Source of the DNA: Prochloron sp965198675
GTDB lineage: Bacteria > Cyanobacteriota > Cyanobacteriia > Cyanobacteriales > Prochloraceae
Direction of reading: 5' to 3'
Assembly (NCBI GenBank): GCA_965198675.1
Contig: OZ240666.1
Location: forward strand, 1,054,001-1,118,000
Length of the DNA stretch: 64,000 nt
A program made the translations under genes and the position numbers. A model generated the notes under the pieces. That model searched no databases and was not told the origin of the DNA. It worked only from the letters and a program-made list of their open reading frames with translations. The first letter of the stretch is position 1, and the number at the start of each line of letters is the position of its first letter. This document shows, in pieces, positions 26,765-35,987 of the stretch.

Positions 26765-26787
26765 AAACCCCCCAAACACTTTTAATT

Positions 26788-27777
26788 CTACCATCCCCAG
26801 TAACGCAAAATTCTTTCAATTCTATATCTTTGTCGCGAAGGAGTTAACTGGGTTGCTCTCAGCCAACGATGAATATACTTATCCCATCTATTGCGGGGAT
26901 CTGAGTAATCCCCATGGGGACCTTCAGGATTGATTTTCTTGGCTAGTGCTACCCAATCCACATCCCAAATAGCCTCCCGCTGGAAAGTTTTCGTCCCGTA
27001 TTTTTCAAACCACCCTAAAACCTCCCGATCCCACCAAAACACTGGCTCCCCGTAAATACTGGTCATGTCAATGCCTTCTCTTTCATATCCAGCTAGCCAT
27101 TCTCGGGGAAGGGGAAGGATTTCCTGCTCGGGAATAGCGTACATATGATGGTATTGGCGATAAATATCCACAGCCCTTCGTGAAGGTTGATTCAGCCTTT
27201 CCCAACACTGATACCAGCGATGCTTGCTTTTCATGCGCTCCCAATCTGCATATTGGTAGTGTAGCACTTTAATATCTCCCAGGATAATTGTCGGTGCTGC
27301 TTCGGAAAGAGGAATTCTGGGACTGTGGATTCTTTCCCCCCTATGGTGGCTGCCATCATCCATGAAACCCCAGGGGAAATGAGCAGCAGCCCAATAGGAT
27401 TGCAGATCCGGTCTAATATTAGCCCATTGAAATTTAATCACAGTGCCAACAGGAGCCTGGAGAACGGTTTTCCACTCTGGGCTGTCTCTAAAATTAGCTG
27501 TCAGCACTTCATCTGCATCCAAGGTAATTAACAAACGGGGTGCTGGTATCTTTCTTGCTGCTTCTAGGAGGATTTTTTGCCGTTCCGGTTCGTTGAATGC
27601 GGTGGATGGGTTATCTACTAAAATAACCTGAGAATAGCTCTGAGCAATTTCCCTGGAGCCATCAGTGGAACCCTGGTCCGCTATAATAATATAGTCAGCC
27701 CAGACACTGGTACATTGGAGAAATCGATGGAGAATCCAAGCTTCGTTCTTAACAGGGGTGAGACAAATAACTTTCAT
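26788..27777 (-). CDS. Glycosyltransferase family 2
   Basis: A 329-residue GT-A protein. LTPVKNEAWILHRFLQC is the variant N-terminus of the KNE-type GT2 group; IIADQGSTDGSREIA (31-45) and ITLDADEVL (84-92, with DAD as the metal site) complete the core. The C-terminal half is rich in Trp, His and Tyr (HYQYADWERMKSKHRWYQ), typical of this group. Its start overlaps the stop of the upstream SDR pseudogene by 4 bp (ATGA-type), so they were once translationally coupled. Confidence 0.85.
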   Translation of the reverse strand: MKVICLTPVKNEAWILHRFLQCTSVWADYIIIADQGSTDGSREIAQSYSQVILVDNPSTAFNEPERQKILLEAARKIPAPRLLITLDADEVLTANFRDSPEWKTVLQAPVGTVIKFQWANIRPDLQSYWAAAHFPWGFMDDGSHHRGERIHSPRIPLSEAAPTIILGDIKVLHYQYADWERMKSKHRWYQCWERLNQPSRRAVDIYRQYHHMYAIPEQEILPLPREWLAGYEREGIDMTSIYGEPVFWWDREVLGWFEKYGTKTFQREAIWDVDWVALAKKINPEGPHGDYSDPRNRWDKYIHRWLRATQLTPSRQRYRIERILRYWGW

Positions 27778-28566
27778 AATCCATTAACTAAAGCTTTCAA
27801 ACCCTCCTCAAATGTCCACTGAGGCAAAAATCCCAATCCAGAATGGGGAATATCTCCTAGACGACTTGAGTCGAAGTTAACCTGGGTGTTAGATTCAGGT
27901 ACAAGTTGCCTCAATTTATCAATGAGTTGGAGCCAGGAAATCCTGGCGCCGGAACCTATATTATATATCCTACTGGCTCCCCTAGTCAAGGGGCAAGTCA
28001 AAGCTTGGACAAAATCCCTAGTTTGCTCACCATTCCCATAAACGGTGATGGGATTTCCCCGTCTGATAGCATCAGAAAATAGAGAAATAACCCCAGAATA
28101 GGGGGAATTAGGACTTTGTCCAGGTCCAAAAACATTGAATAACCGCAGGCTAACGGTAGTAAAAGCAAATTCTGGGGCAAATAAACTTAGGTATCGTTCA
28201 CTACACAATTTTTGCAAGCCATAGGGAGAAATGGGATTCACGGTGGAACTTTCAGCAATTGGTATTTGGATTTGCCTTCCGTAGACAGCAGCAGAACGAG
28301 CAAAAACTAATCTGGGTATGAACAAAGCTCTACAAATTTCAATCACAGCCAGACTGGCGGACAAATTATTGCCATGAGCAGCTAAATGAACAACCCCGTC
28401 GGGAGCAACGGTAAAATCAGCTGGCTGGCATTTCCGTATATCTTTCTCTACTATGGTAAGATGGGGGTGAGCAGATAGATTAGAGGAAAATCCTGTCCGA
28501 AAATCATCCACCACAGTGACATGATCTCCCAGATTTAGTAACTCCGCCGGTAACTAAGAAATGCAT
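27774..28566 (-). pseudogene. NAD-dependent sugar epimerase eroded by several small deletions
   Basis: An SDR family sugar epimerase/dehydratase. From ATG 28566 the sequence reads MHFLVTGG and jumps, out of frame, to ELLNLGDHVTVVDDFRTGF; the Gly-rich NAD loop (normally AGFIGSHL) is gone. Further in-frame losses are apparent by comparison with the family: LAA-HGNNLSASL lacks about 16 residues, TRDF-VQALTCPLTRG lacks the usual YVEDV-type block, and the segment before GLGFLPQW is short. YGLQK (the YxxxK motif) and the 246-codon ORF from 28514 remain. Without the NAD loop a product is unlikely to work. Confidence 0.72.
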
Positions 28567-28736
28567 ATCCTCACCTCAATTTCTATGTAGATTGGGTTTC
28601 GTTCCTCAACCCAACAACACAAAATTATAGCATTTCCCACGGGCACATTTATAAACTCGCTTTACATCTCTTCCTCATACTCACAGGAGCGCGATGTTTG
28701 GTTTCACCACGGTAGAGCACTTCCTACGGTTAAACG

Positions 28737-29573
28737 TCAATTTCCTAAGCAAACTTGTTTGAGTCTACGAAGTTTAGATTTAAGTCTACCTCTCAATGTT
28801 GGGTTTCCGTTTCTTTCTCGATGATGATTGATTAGAGTAGGATAAGGAGAATTGAGGGCAATATTGCCATCAGGCCGAGAGCCAAACTCCCCCAATTCTC
28901 GAAACTCCTCTAATTTCCGAGAATTTCCCCACTGGGAAGGATTGCGAAAAGTTTCAATTCCCTGCTTGACTGCCAGCCGGGAAAGTATAGACAGATCATG
29001 TCCATGTTCTCTAAACCCAGGCAGATTATCTAATCCACAAACATTGGGCAAATCCGTAACAATATTGATGTTTTGGCAATAGTCTAAATGTTCCTGCACA
29101 AAATCTATACTCCTGTCATTTTTCAGATAAAGCTGATAACCACTACAAAGCTGGATGGTATTATAATAATCTTCTGTATCACAATCCATCATCACGAAAC
29201 AATCTCGTTTAGTCCAATGCTTATTAAAATTGGTTCCTTGAAACAATAATATACCATCTTGCTGTAGACAGAGATTAACTAAAGGTGAAATATCTCTAAT
29301 TATCTCAGTTCCGGAGTCCAGGTATAAAACTAAACTGCCATCAGATACTTTCTTCAAGGTCTCTAAAATTATATAAGGCTTCCATAGCCAGTATCCCGCC
29401 CCTCTTTTCTGAGAAAAAAGATAGTGATTTTGTTGGTAAAATGAAGTTTTCCTAATATCCTTTTCTCCATAAGAGATTACTTCATCCAAGCCAAATTTGA
29501 AAGCAGAGCGATTAAGCCTTTTCTGGCTTTGGTAAAATTCTGGAGTAGCGTAATTAACTAAGTATTTTCTCGT
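28737..29573 (-). CDS. Putative GT-A-fold glycosyltransferase with a possible ACG start
   Basis: The first standard start (TTG, 29489) gives 250 residues, but the same frame upstream reads KYLVNYATPEFYQSQKRLNR SAFKFGL, which looks like the true N-terminus and begins at ACG 29573-29571 (ACG AGA AAA TAC). An ATG-to-ACG change is the simple explanation. Downstream come SQKRGAGYWLWKPYIILETL and LVLYLDSGTEIIRD with a DSG in place of DxD, then CSGYQLYLKNDRSIDFVQEH. This pattern occurs in poorly characterised glycosyltransferases of surface-glycan loci. It lies 7 bp downstream of the sulfotransferase. Activity will depend on whether translation starts efficiently. Confidence 0.6.
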   Translation of the reverse strand, partial: TRKYLVNYATPEFYQSQKRLNRSAFKFGLDEVISYGEKDIRKTSFYQQNHYLFSQKRGAGYWLWKPYIILETLKKVSDGSLVLYLDSGTEIIRDISPLVNLCLQQDGILLFQGTNFNKHWTKRDCFVMMDCDTEDYYNTIQLCSGYQLYLKNDRSIDFVQEHLDYCQNINIVTDLPNVCGLDNLPGFREHGHDLSILSRLAVKQGIETFRNPSQWGNSRKLEEFRELGEFGSRPDGNIALNSPYPTLINHHRERNGNPTLRGRLKSKLRRLKQVCLGN

Positions 29574-29580
29574 AGTAAAA

Positions 29581-30477
29581 TTATTTTGGCATCGTCATTT
29601 TTGAAATTAAAGAAGTCGCCTTCCTCAAACCGCGCCGTAAGTAGGAAACTGGGCGAGTATGATATAAATAGTTGAACCTTTTAAATCTTGCCGTCTCTCT
29701 CCTTATATCTCCTTCTTCTATTTGTTGCTCAAATCTTTCCTTAACATACTCATACAGCTCTAAATCTAGTTCATTTGTCCTCTCTATTGCTCTGATTACC
29801 TCTGGCTCAGTCTCCTTCTTAGGTCGCTTTTTGTTTACATTTCTGGGTTGATAAAAAGGTATCTTCCAACCTAAACGTTGTTTGAATAACATCAAGCTCT
29901 CATCAAATCTTTCTGTAAGCCCTACTACTGAAAAATGTTGCTCTATGTTTTTCTTGGCAATTTCCAAATGTTCCCTCTTCACTAAACCATAGTCTACACT
30001 ATTCCCTATTCCAGATAATTGTCTTGTAGCCATATTATCATTGATAATATCACTTGTCACAAAATCTTTACAACTTAAATTGTTGTCTCTAATTAGTTGG
30101 CAATAATATTCCTCTGGTTGGCTAAAAAATTTAAAGTAGTAATAAGAAGATATTATTCTCGACCTTGGATTTCGTAGCATTGAAATATAGGTAAAAGGAC
30201 CATCAACATACTTATCTGTGCCGTAATTTATATGACCCCAAATTATTTTGAGATTATTGACGTGAGATTTAGTAAGTTGGCTAAATTGATGCCCAGCTAT
30301 TTTGGCTCTTTCGGGAATAGGCAATTGCCACCATTCCCCTCCTAGAAAAGCTTTTCTTGATGGTTTATAAATGTACCAAGTCTCAACTTCCTCATACTGA
30401 TATAATATTATCTTAGTTAAAGTTGTTCCAGCAGTTTTGGGGACATGGAGAAAAATCACTGTTTTCTTGTCTTTCAT
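29581..30477 (-). CDS. Sulfotransferase family 2-type protein
   Basis: Transfers sulfate from PAPS to a hydroxyl, probably of a sugar. The 5'-phosphosulfate loop is VIFLHVPKTAGTTLTKIILY right after the start, and the 3'-phosphate motif is YISMLRNPRSRIISSYYY. DNMATRQLSG near the middle is also typical of the family. The frame is open to 30564, but the first 29 codons come from mobile-element sequence (30497-30690), so MKDKKTVIF at 30477 is the start; length 298. It indicates that the exported glycan may be sulfated. It is A/T-rich compared with the glycosyltransferases around it. Confidence 0.85.
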   Translation of the reverse strand: MKDKKTVIFLHVPKTAGTTLTKIILYQYEEVETWYIYKPSRKAFLGGEWWQLPIPERAKIAGHQFSQLTKSHVNNLKIIWGHINYGTDKYVDGPFTYISMLRNPRSRIISSYYYFKFFSQPEEYYCQLIRDNNLSCKDFVTSDIINDNMATRQLSGIGNSVDYGLVKREHLEIAKKNIEQHFSVVGLTERFDESLMLFKQRLGWKIPFYQPRNVNKKRPKKETEPEVIRAIERTNELDLELYEYVKERFEQQIEEGDIRRETARFKRFNYLYHTRPVSYLRRGLRKATSLISKMTMPK

Positions 30478-30496
30478 GAAGAATTCCGATCTGAGA

Positions 30497-30690
30497 AACC
30501 CCGTCGCTTTAGCGCGGGGGTGAAAACGGGTGTAAAACTGTTTAATCGCAAGCGACAGAGCCATGAACTAGCGACGCATTCGTGGGTGTCGTGACTCAAA
30601 AAACGTAGCCGCTCGTTGCGACTTAGACTGGTCTTACAGCTTCATGCTCTGAGGCTCGAGTAATCCGGAGATTTAGCGCGGGGTGCTGAC
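30497..30690 (+). mobile_element. Remnant or mini-element with IS200/IS605-type ends, copy A
   Basis: The left side has a hairpin CCCCGTCGCTTTAGCGCGGGG and GTAAAACTGTTTAATC; the right side has TGAGGCTCGAG and AGCGCGGGGTGCTGACC. The region at 37822-38044 shares the ACTGTTTAA, GAGGCTCGA and GCGGGGTGCTGACC features. Such subterminal hairpins without coding capacity suggest an internally deleted tnpB-type element. It adjoins the sulfotransferase start and its left part extends that reading frame. Exact ends cannot be set. Confidence 0.5.
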
Positions 30691-30702
30691 CGTATATCCT
30701 AC

Positions 30703-31956
30703 CTATTGGGAAGTAATCCATTCTAGATCTGGGGATATAATACCCCTTTTGTTGTATTGGCCATGAGTATTTTTTACATCGAAAAATATTACATTTTCTA
30801 TCTTAGCTAGCAACTTCTTTACGATGTTAGCCTTAAGTGTAATCAAAAAGCGATTTTGATTCAATAAACCTGCGGGAATTTGGCATTGAGTAATAAAACT
30901 CCCCACCTCTTTCCTCTGAGAATCTTGGTAATCTACATCATGAGATTGAAAAACAATTACTCCTTCTCCTGTAGTTATAATTATCCCAACCTTGCAAAAA
31001 GGTAATGCTTTGAGAATTTCATACTCAATTTCTATCTTAAATGACTCCCTAGAATCGATTACATTGGTTATCTGCCCTTGACTATTTCGGATCCGAACAG
31101 CTTTAAACTTAAATTGCTTTACCCCTGGTTTGGCGATTCCTTTTTCCCAAATACATTCACCACTGCTTTGTGTGTCAGTAGTTAGATAGAGAGATATAAT
31201 GTCATCCTGACGACCTGCCATTCGTACATTTCCCTGCTCTAACCAGATCACATTCCGGCACAATTTCCTAACAGCTGCCATATTATGACTGACAAAAAAA
31301 ACCGTCCGCCCCTCATTTTCCGCTACATCATTCATTTTCCCCAAACACTTTCTCTGAAAAGCAGCGTCTCCCACCGCCAAAACTTCATCCACTATTAAAA
31401 TCTCCGGTTCCAAATGAGCTGCCACCGCAAATCCCAACCGGACTTGCATTCCGGAAGAATAGCGCTTCATCGGCGTATCTAAGAACTTTTCCACCTCCGC
31501 AAAAGCGACAATTTCATCAAATTTCCTTTGAATCTCCCCTTTACTCATCCCCAGGATAACACCATTGAGAAAAATATTCTCTCTTCCTGTCAATTCCCCA
31601 TGAAACCCTGTCCCTACTTCCAATAAACTAGCAACCCTTCCTTTGACAGTCACTCTCCCTAGAGTAGGTTCGGTAATGCGGCTCAAAATCTTGAAGAGAG
31701 TGGATTTACCGGCACCATTGCGTCCGATAATCCCCACCCGCTCCCCCTGTTTAACCTCAAAAGACACGTCCTGAAGTGCCCAAAACTCCTCAGAGCAAGG
31801 TTTAGAACTTCCCGTCTCCCCCTTAAACAGCTTAGTGGGGATAGACTTGACTCTATTAGTTATAACATCCCGCAGCATTGTGTCGCCCTTCTGCTTTTGG
31901 TGACCGATGATATATTTCTTACCCAGATTTTTGACTTGAATTACCGTATCAGACAT
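30703..31956 (-). CDS. wzt: Polysaccharide ABC exporter, ATP-binding subunit Wzt with glycan-binding C-domain
   Basis: A 417-residue ATPase. Walker A GRNGAGKSTLFK, signature RYSSGMQVRLGFAVA, Walker B ILIVDEVLAVGD and the switch His in FFVSHNMAAV are all intact. After about residue 255 a beta-rich domain (EIEYEILKALPFCKVGIII, VIVFQSHDVDYQDSQ) matches the carbohydrate-binding Wzt_C domain, which recognises a cap on the exported chain. With Wzm (32949-33788) it forms the inner-membrane exporter of O-antigen or capsule-like glycan. The two genes are separated by the Uma2/nucleotidyltransferase relics, an unusual arrangement. Confidence 0.92.
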   Translation of the reverse strand: MSDTVIQVKNLGKKYIIGHQKQKGDTMLRDVITNRVKSIPTKLFKGETGSSKPCSEEFWALQDVSFEVKQGERVGIIGRNGAGKSTLFKILSRITEPTLGRVTVKGRVASLLEVGTGFHGELTGRENIFLNGVILGMSKGEIQRKFDEIVAFAEVEKFLDTPMKRYSSGMQVRLGFAVAAHLEPEILIVDEVLAVGDAAFQRKCLGKMNDVAENEGRTVFFVSHNMAAVRKLCRNVIWLEQGNVRMAGRQDDIISLYLTTDTQSSGECIWEKGIAKPGVKQFKFKAVRIRNSQGQITNVIDSRESFKIEIEYEILKALPFCKVGIIITTGEGVIVFQSHDVDYQDSQRKEVGSFITQCQIPAGLLNQNRFLITLKANIVKKLLAKIENVIFFDVKNTHGQYNKRGIISPDLEWITSQ

Positions 31957-31967
31957 AGTTAATAAAG

Positions 31968-32480
31968 TTAGATTGCCTCGAGATTAATCCCCATTTCTTG
32001 CAGTCGCGCTGCCAATTTAGCCGCTTTTTGCTCTGCTTGAGTAGCTTTTTGTTGTTCTTCTCTAACAAATTCATGATCTGTAGGCAAGAATTTCCCTTCT
32101 ATAGTAGCCCAGCGCAACCACACCGCTTCTATACCCCGATAAGAACCGAACCAAGTCACGAGAGCTAAACCCAACTGCTGACTAATATACCAGGAGCGAG
32201 TATCCCGTTCGAGGGGTCGATAAACTCCATCTCTCAGGGTGAACTCTGCCCAATCTTCTGGATTAAAGGGATCGTACCAGAAATATTCGGGCACTCGCAA
32301 CTGGTCTTGATAAATTTGTTTCTTCTCATTTTTATCTTGCTCTGCTGTGGTTTCCGACAAGAGTTCGATGACTAGATCCGGTCCTTTCCCTTCTTCCCAT
32401 ACTACCCAACTGAGTCGCTCTCTTTTGGGTACTCCCAACACAGCAAAGAAGTCCGGACCGCGAAAATCTTTATTCCGCAC
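31968..32480 (-). pseudogene. Uma2 family endonuclease, 5'-truncated
   Basis: The frame begins with VRNKDFRGPDFFAVLGV, which corresponds to about residue 80 of a complete Uma2 protein, and continues through the catalytic core GPDLVIELLSETTAEQDKNE, EYFWYDPFNPEDWAEF and a normal Ala/Glu coiled C-terminus. The N-terminal third is replaced by a truncated nucleotidyltransferase gene (junction near 32486). A GTG at 32480 could start a short product, but half the fold is missing. It sits between wzt and wzm. Confidence 0.78.
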
Positions 32481-32485
32481 ATGGG

Positions 32486-32914
32486 CAATCCATCAGGACT
32501 ACAGTTGGGTTGGGCGATGGCTTCTTTTGCCCAAACTTCATTGGATTCTAGTATATCTAATTCGGTGCCGTCTGCCAACTGCCACTGACTTCCAGCAATA
32601 GCCAACTCTCCCAGTCTTCTACTACCAGCGCGCTCCAGTTCTTGATAGATAAGGGGAGCATCTTCCACTTGTACTAATATATCTAAATCGAGAGTCATGC
32701 GCTCTGGCATATAGAGCCTGGTGGCTACACCTCCCACAACCACAAAGGGCTTTGAGGTTAGAATAGCTCTAATGTCAGTCACGGGATAACTCCAAGTGCG
32801 CCGCAATAAAAAATTCTCACCACTACCACTTCCCGGTTTGACTCGCTTCATGACCAGATTAATAAACTGTTGTCGCCTTTGTTGATAAGGATCTGTTGGG
32901 ATCCCAATTTTCAT
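32486..32914 (-). pseudogene. Nucleotidyltransferase-like gene, 3'-truncated
   Basis: From ATG 32914 about 143 residues are in family: PFVVVGGVATRLYMPERMTL then DLDILVQVEDAPLIYQELER, a nucleotidyltransferase fold with the GG...R and DLDI metal site (DxD), as in minimal AbiEii/MNT-like proteins. The sequence ends at PNCSPDGLP and passes at about 32486 into the Uma2 gene out of frame. The C-terminal part is lost by the fusing deletion. Confidence 0.65.
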
Positions 32915-32948
32915 TATTTTACTCCACCCTCTTTGCGCGAAACTCCAT

Positions 32949-33788
32949 TTAGATGACGTCGGCGAAAGTCCTTTCTACCTTGCGAAAATACCAAATACCG
33001 CCAGCCAATAACAAAAACACCAATGCTATAGAGAGGATCAATCCGGGTAAATAGAGTCCAGAGGACCCAACAGAACCAAAAATCGCCCACCGAAAACCAT
33101 CGATGGCCCCGACCAGAGGATTCAAAGAATAGAGTAATCGCCACTTATCTGGTACGATACTACTGCTAAAACCCACTGGGGAAATATATAAGCCAAACTG
33201 AATGATAAAAGGCACGATATAGCGGAAATCCCGATATTTTACATTCAGGGCTGCTAACCACAAACCCCCTCCCATGCTAGCAACAGCAACGATCAGGAGC
33301 CAGAAGGGTAAGGTTAGAATCTGCCAACTGGGAACGAAATTATACCAAGCCATCAACCCTAACAAAATCATTCCTGAGAGGGCAAAATCTACAAAACTAA
33401 CTACTACGGCAGAAGTAGGTATAATTAAGCGAGGAAAGTACACTTTAGAAATTAAATTACCGTTACTAATCAAACTGCTGCTACACCCACTAAGAGAATT
33501 AGCAAAGAATTGCCAAGGTAACATGGCGGAAAATACCAAAATTGGATAAGGGATACCTTCTGATGGTAACTTAGCCAATTTACCAAAGATAACTGTAAAA
33601 ACTATCATGGTAAGAAAGGGTCTAATTAAGGCCCAGGCAACGCCGATGGCTGTTTGTTTGTACCGGATTAAAATGTCCCGCCAAGCTAAAAAGTAAAACA
33701 ATTCCCGGTAGCTCCACAGGTCTAGCCAGTATTGTTTTGACGTGCGACCCGCTTCAATAACTAGTTGTGTTTTTTTTTGTCTTGCCAT
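32949..33788 (-). CDS. wzm: Polysaccharide ABC exporter, permease subunit Wzm
   Basis: A 279-residue ABC-2 type permease with six predicted membrane segments. SYRELFYFLAWRDILIRYKQ before the first segment is the conserved amphipathic gate helix of Wzm/TagG proteins; LIVAVASMGGGLWLAALNVK and YRDFRYIVPFIIQFGLYISP are family signatures. It pairs with Wzt to move a lipid-linked glycan across the inner membrane. It follows wzc by 15 bp on the same strand. Start codon ATG 33788. Confidence 0.92.
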   Translation of the reverse strand: MARQKKTQLVIEAGRTSKQYWLDLWSYRELFYFLAWRDILIRYKQTAIGVAWALIRPFLTMIVFTVIFGKLAKLPSEGIPYPILVFSAMLPWQFFANSLSGCSSSLISNGNLISKVYFPRLIIPTSAVVVSFVDFALSGMILLGLMAWYNFVPSWQILTLPFWLLIVAVASMGGGLWLAALNVKYRDFRYIVPFIIQFGLYISPVGFSSSIVPDKWRLLYSLNPLVGAIDGFRWAIFGSVGSSGLYLPGLILSIALVFLLLAGGIWYFRKVERTFADVI

Positions 33789-33803
33789 AGTTCAATTGTT
33801 ATG

Positions 33804-35987
33804 TTATTTAGCATAAATATTATAATTATTGCCATTGCCATTGCTATGGTAATAATAGTAATAATCAGAGTAATAACCGTAATCTTGATGGGCTTGAGTC
33901 ACAAAATTGACTGCAACTCCTGCTAAATTGCATTTACTCCCCCGCAGGGTTTCCATGGTATAACGAATCCCGGAGCGAGTGACTCGCTCCATGGCAATAA
34001 CAAAAAGCACGCTATCCACCTCTTGAGCTATACTCAGGGTATCGGCACTGCCGGAAATGGGGGGGGTGTCGATGAGCACGTATTCATACTCTTCGCGCCA
34101 TTCTTCGGTCAGTTGTTTCATTCGCTGGGATCCTAACAGAGCCACTGGATTGGGAGGAGTCGGCCCTGCGGTGAGTAGATCTAGTTTATCTCCTTGTTGC
34201 TGAATCAACTCAGTCCAAGACACATTCTCAGCGATCGCCGTACTCAGACCAATTTCATTGGCTTGTTGCATCAGTTTGTGCATTCTCCCTCGCCGCAGAT
34301 CCCCATCCACCACTAGGGTTTTGTGGCCCATCTCTGCTAGCACTAACCCTAAATTGTAAGTAATCGTTGTTTTCCCTTCTGAGGGTCTGGTAGAGGTTAC
34401 AGCTAGCACCCTAGTCTTACCCGAGTCGGTCACCAGATAGCGTAAATTAATTGCTAGGGAGCGCAGCCCTTCGGTAAAAGAGGAACTCTGATAACTAGCT
34501 GAATCTAACTTAACCGAGGAAGGAGGTACTTTGGGTATATTCCCCAGCAGAGGTAGTCCGGTCAATGCCTTGACCTCTTCTACTTTCTTGACCTTGCTGT
34601 CCAGCTTATCTAGCAGCCAAGCTGTTCCTACTCCCAACAGTAATGTCATTATTCCTGAAACTACCAAACTGCCCTGCACATTAGGGGCGACGGGTCTTTT
34701 TGGCAAATAGGGAGGTTCGATAATTTGCCAAGGAGCCAGTTTTTGGGCTTCGGCAATGTTCAATTCTTGCAACCGTGCCAAAAAGTTATTCACCGTCCTG
34801 CTTTTCAACTCTAACTGACGGAGGAGATTGGTGTAAACTAGCTGGAGTTGGGGGATTCTCTCTAGATTCCTGGACACTGACTCTTGCAGAGCTTCAATTC
34901 CCGCCAACTCTTGCCTAGCACCAGTGATTTCGATTTCCGTGGCCAACATTCTCTGGGCGATACCTTGCTGGGTTGAACCGAATCCGGAGACTTCCTCCTC
35001 TGTTTCTGTGGGTACCACTGCATTGGCCAAGACTTCTTCCTTGCGCTGCTGCAACAAGTTTTCGATTTCTTCTTCTCTCAATCTTAAATCTTCCAGCAAA
35101 GGAAAAGAGTCTTGGAAGCGAGTCCTCTCTAAACTGTATGCCGTGGCTGTTCTTTGCCGTTCTTGGTCTAATGCTTGATAAATCTGATCGTCTGAGAGTA
35201 CGGAGTTAACCAGAGCAATAGCAGGATCCTCCCCAGTGGAGCGCAGTTGGTTTTGCAATTCTGAGTACTGGGTTTCAGTGCTACTGAGAGCTATTTTTAA
35301 TTCTTCAGTCCTCTGGAGCAATTGTTGTTTATAGTTACTTACTTGGGCAGCGTAGCTATTGTAGTCAATTATGCCATGGGTTTGGCGGAAATCTAGCAGT
35401 TCCTCTGCTACTGCATCCAGTTCTTTTTGGGCTATAGGCAGTTGTTCGTTAATAAATTTAATGGCGTTGCTTATTTGAGATTTCTGTCGCTCCAGGCTAT
35501 AGTTGACATAGGTTTGACCCAAAGCTTCCAAGACTGCTTGGGTTCTTGCGGGATCAGTATCCTGATAGGATACGATCAGCACATCTGCCTTTCCAGCTTG
35601 CTGGATAGACAAATTGTTTCTCACTTTAGGAATAGAAATCTGAAATTTCTCTTCCAACTTCTCCGTTGCACTACTAATCATCGCCTGAGAGTACAAAATC
35701 TGAACTTCTGTGGATAAGTCATTTTGGCCAAATCTGCTGATATTTGTTCCTTCTAAGCCGGGAATACCTGGTGCAGATTGAGAATTGCTTAGTAAAATGA
35801 GAGTTTCAGAGACATATTCAGGGGTTTTTGTCAAGGTTATGCCACAGGATACTCCGAAAACAGCAATACCTACTGCCAGTGCTGCTTTCCATTGCCGACC
35901 CAGACTCTGAGTTAACCGGGCTAAAGATAAGTCTGTCTCTGTACTAGGGATGGTAAGAGGGTAGAATTGGACTGATTGGCTATTCAT
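33804..35987 (-). CDS. Wzc-like polysaccharide co-polymerase with tyrosine-kinase domain
   Basis: A 727-residue bacterial tyrosine kinase controlling chain length and export. An N-terminal Wzz domain has membrane segments near residues 36-54 and 433-453, with a long periplasmic coiled coil between them. The cytosolic kinase shows Walker A STRPSEGKTT, Walker A' LVVDGDLRRGRM and Walker B EYVLIDTPPISG. The extreme C-terminus is a Tyr cluster (DYGYYSDYYYYYHSNGNG), the autophosphorylation tail. Its start overlaps the stop of the upstream GT4 gene by 4 bp (ATGA), so expression is coupled. It implies a Wzy-dependent or mixed export route. Confidence 0.93.
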   Translation of the reverse strand: MNSQSVQFYPLTIPSTETDLSLARLTQSLGRQWKAALAVGIAVFGVSCGITLTKTPEYVSETLILLSNSQSAPGIPGLEGTNISRFGQNDLSTEVQILYSQAMISSATEKLEEKFQISIPKVRNNLSIQQAGKADVLIVSYQDTDPARTQAVLEALGQTYVNYSLERQKSQISNAIKFINEQLPIAQKELDAVAEELLDFRQTHGIIDYNSYAAQVSNYKQQLLQRTEELKIALSSTETQYSELQNQLRSTGEDPAIALVNSVLSDDQIYQALDQERQRTATAYSLERTRFQDSFPLLEDLRLREEEIENLLQQRKEEVLANAVVPTETEEEVSGFGSTQQGIAQRMLATEIEITGARQELAGIEALQESVSRNLERIPQLQLVYTNLLRQLELKSRTVNNFLARLQELNIAEAQKLAPWQIIEPPYLPKRPVAPNVQGSLVVSGIMTLLLGVGTAWLLDKLDSKVKKVEEVKALTGLPLLGNIPKVPPSSVKLDSASYQSSSFTEGLRSLAINLRYLVTDSGKTRVLAVTSTRPSEGKTTITYNLGLVLAEMGHKTLVVDGDLRRGRMHKLMQQANEIGLSTAIAENVSWTELIQQQGDKLDLLTAGPTPPNPVALLGSQRMKQLTEEWREEYEYVLIDTPPISGSADTLSIAQEVDSVLFVIAMERVTRSGIRYTMETLRGSKCNLAGVAVNFVTQAHQDYGYYSDYYYYYHSNGNGNNYNIYAK

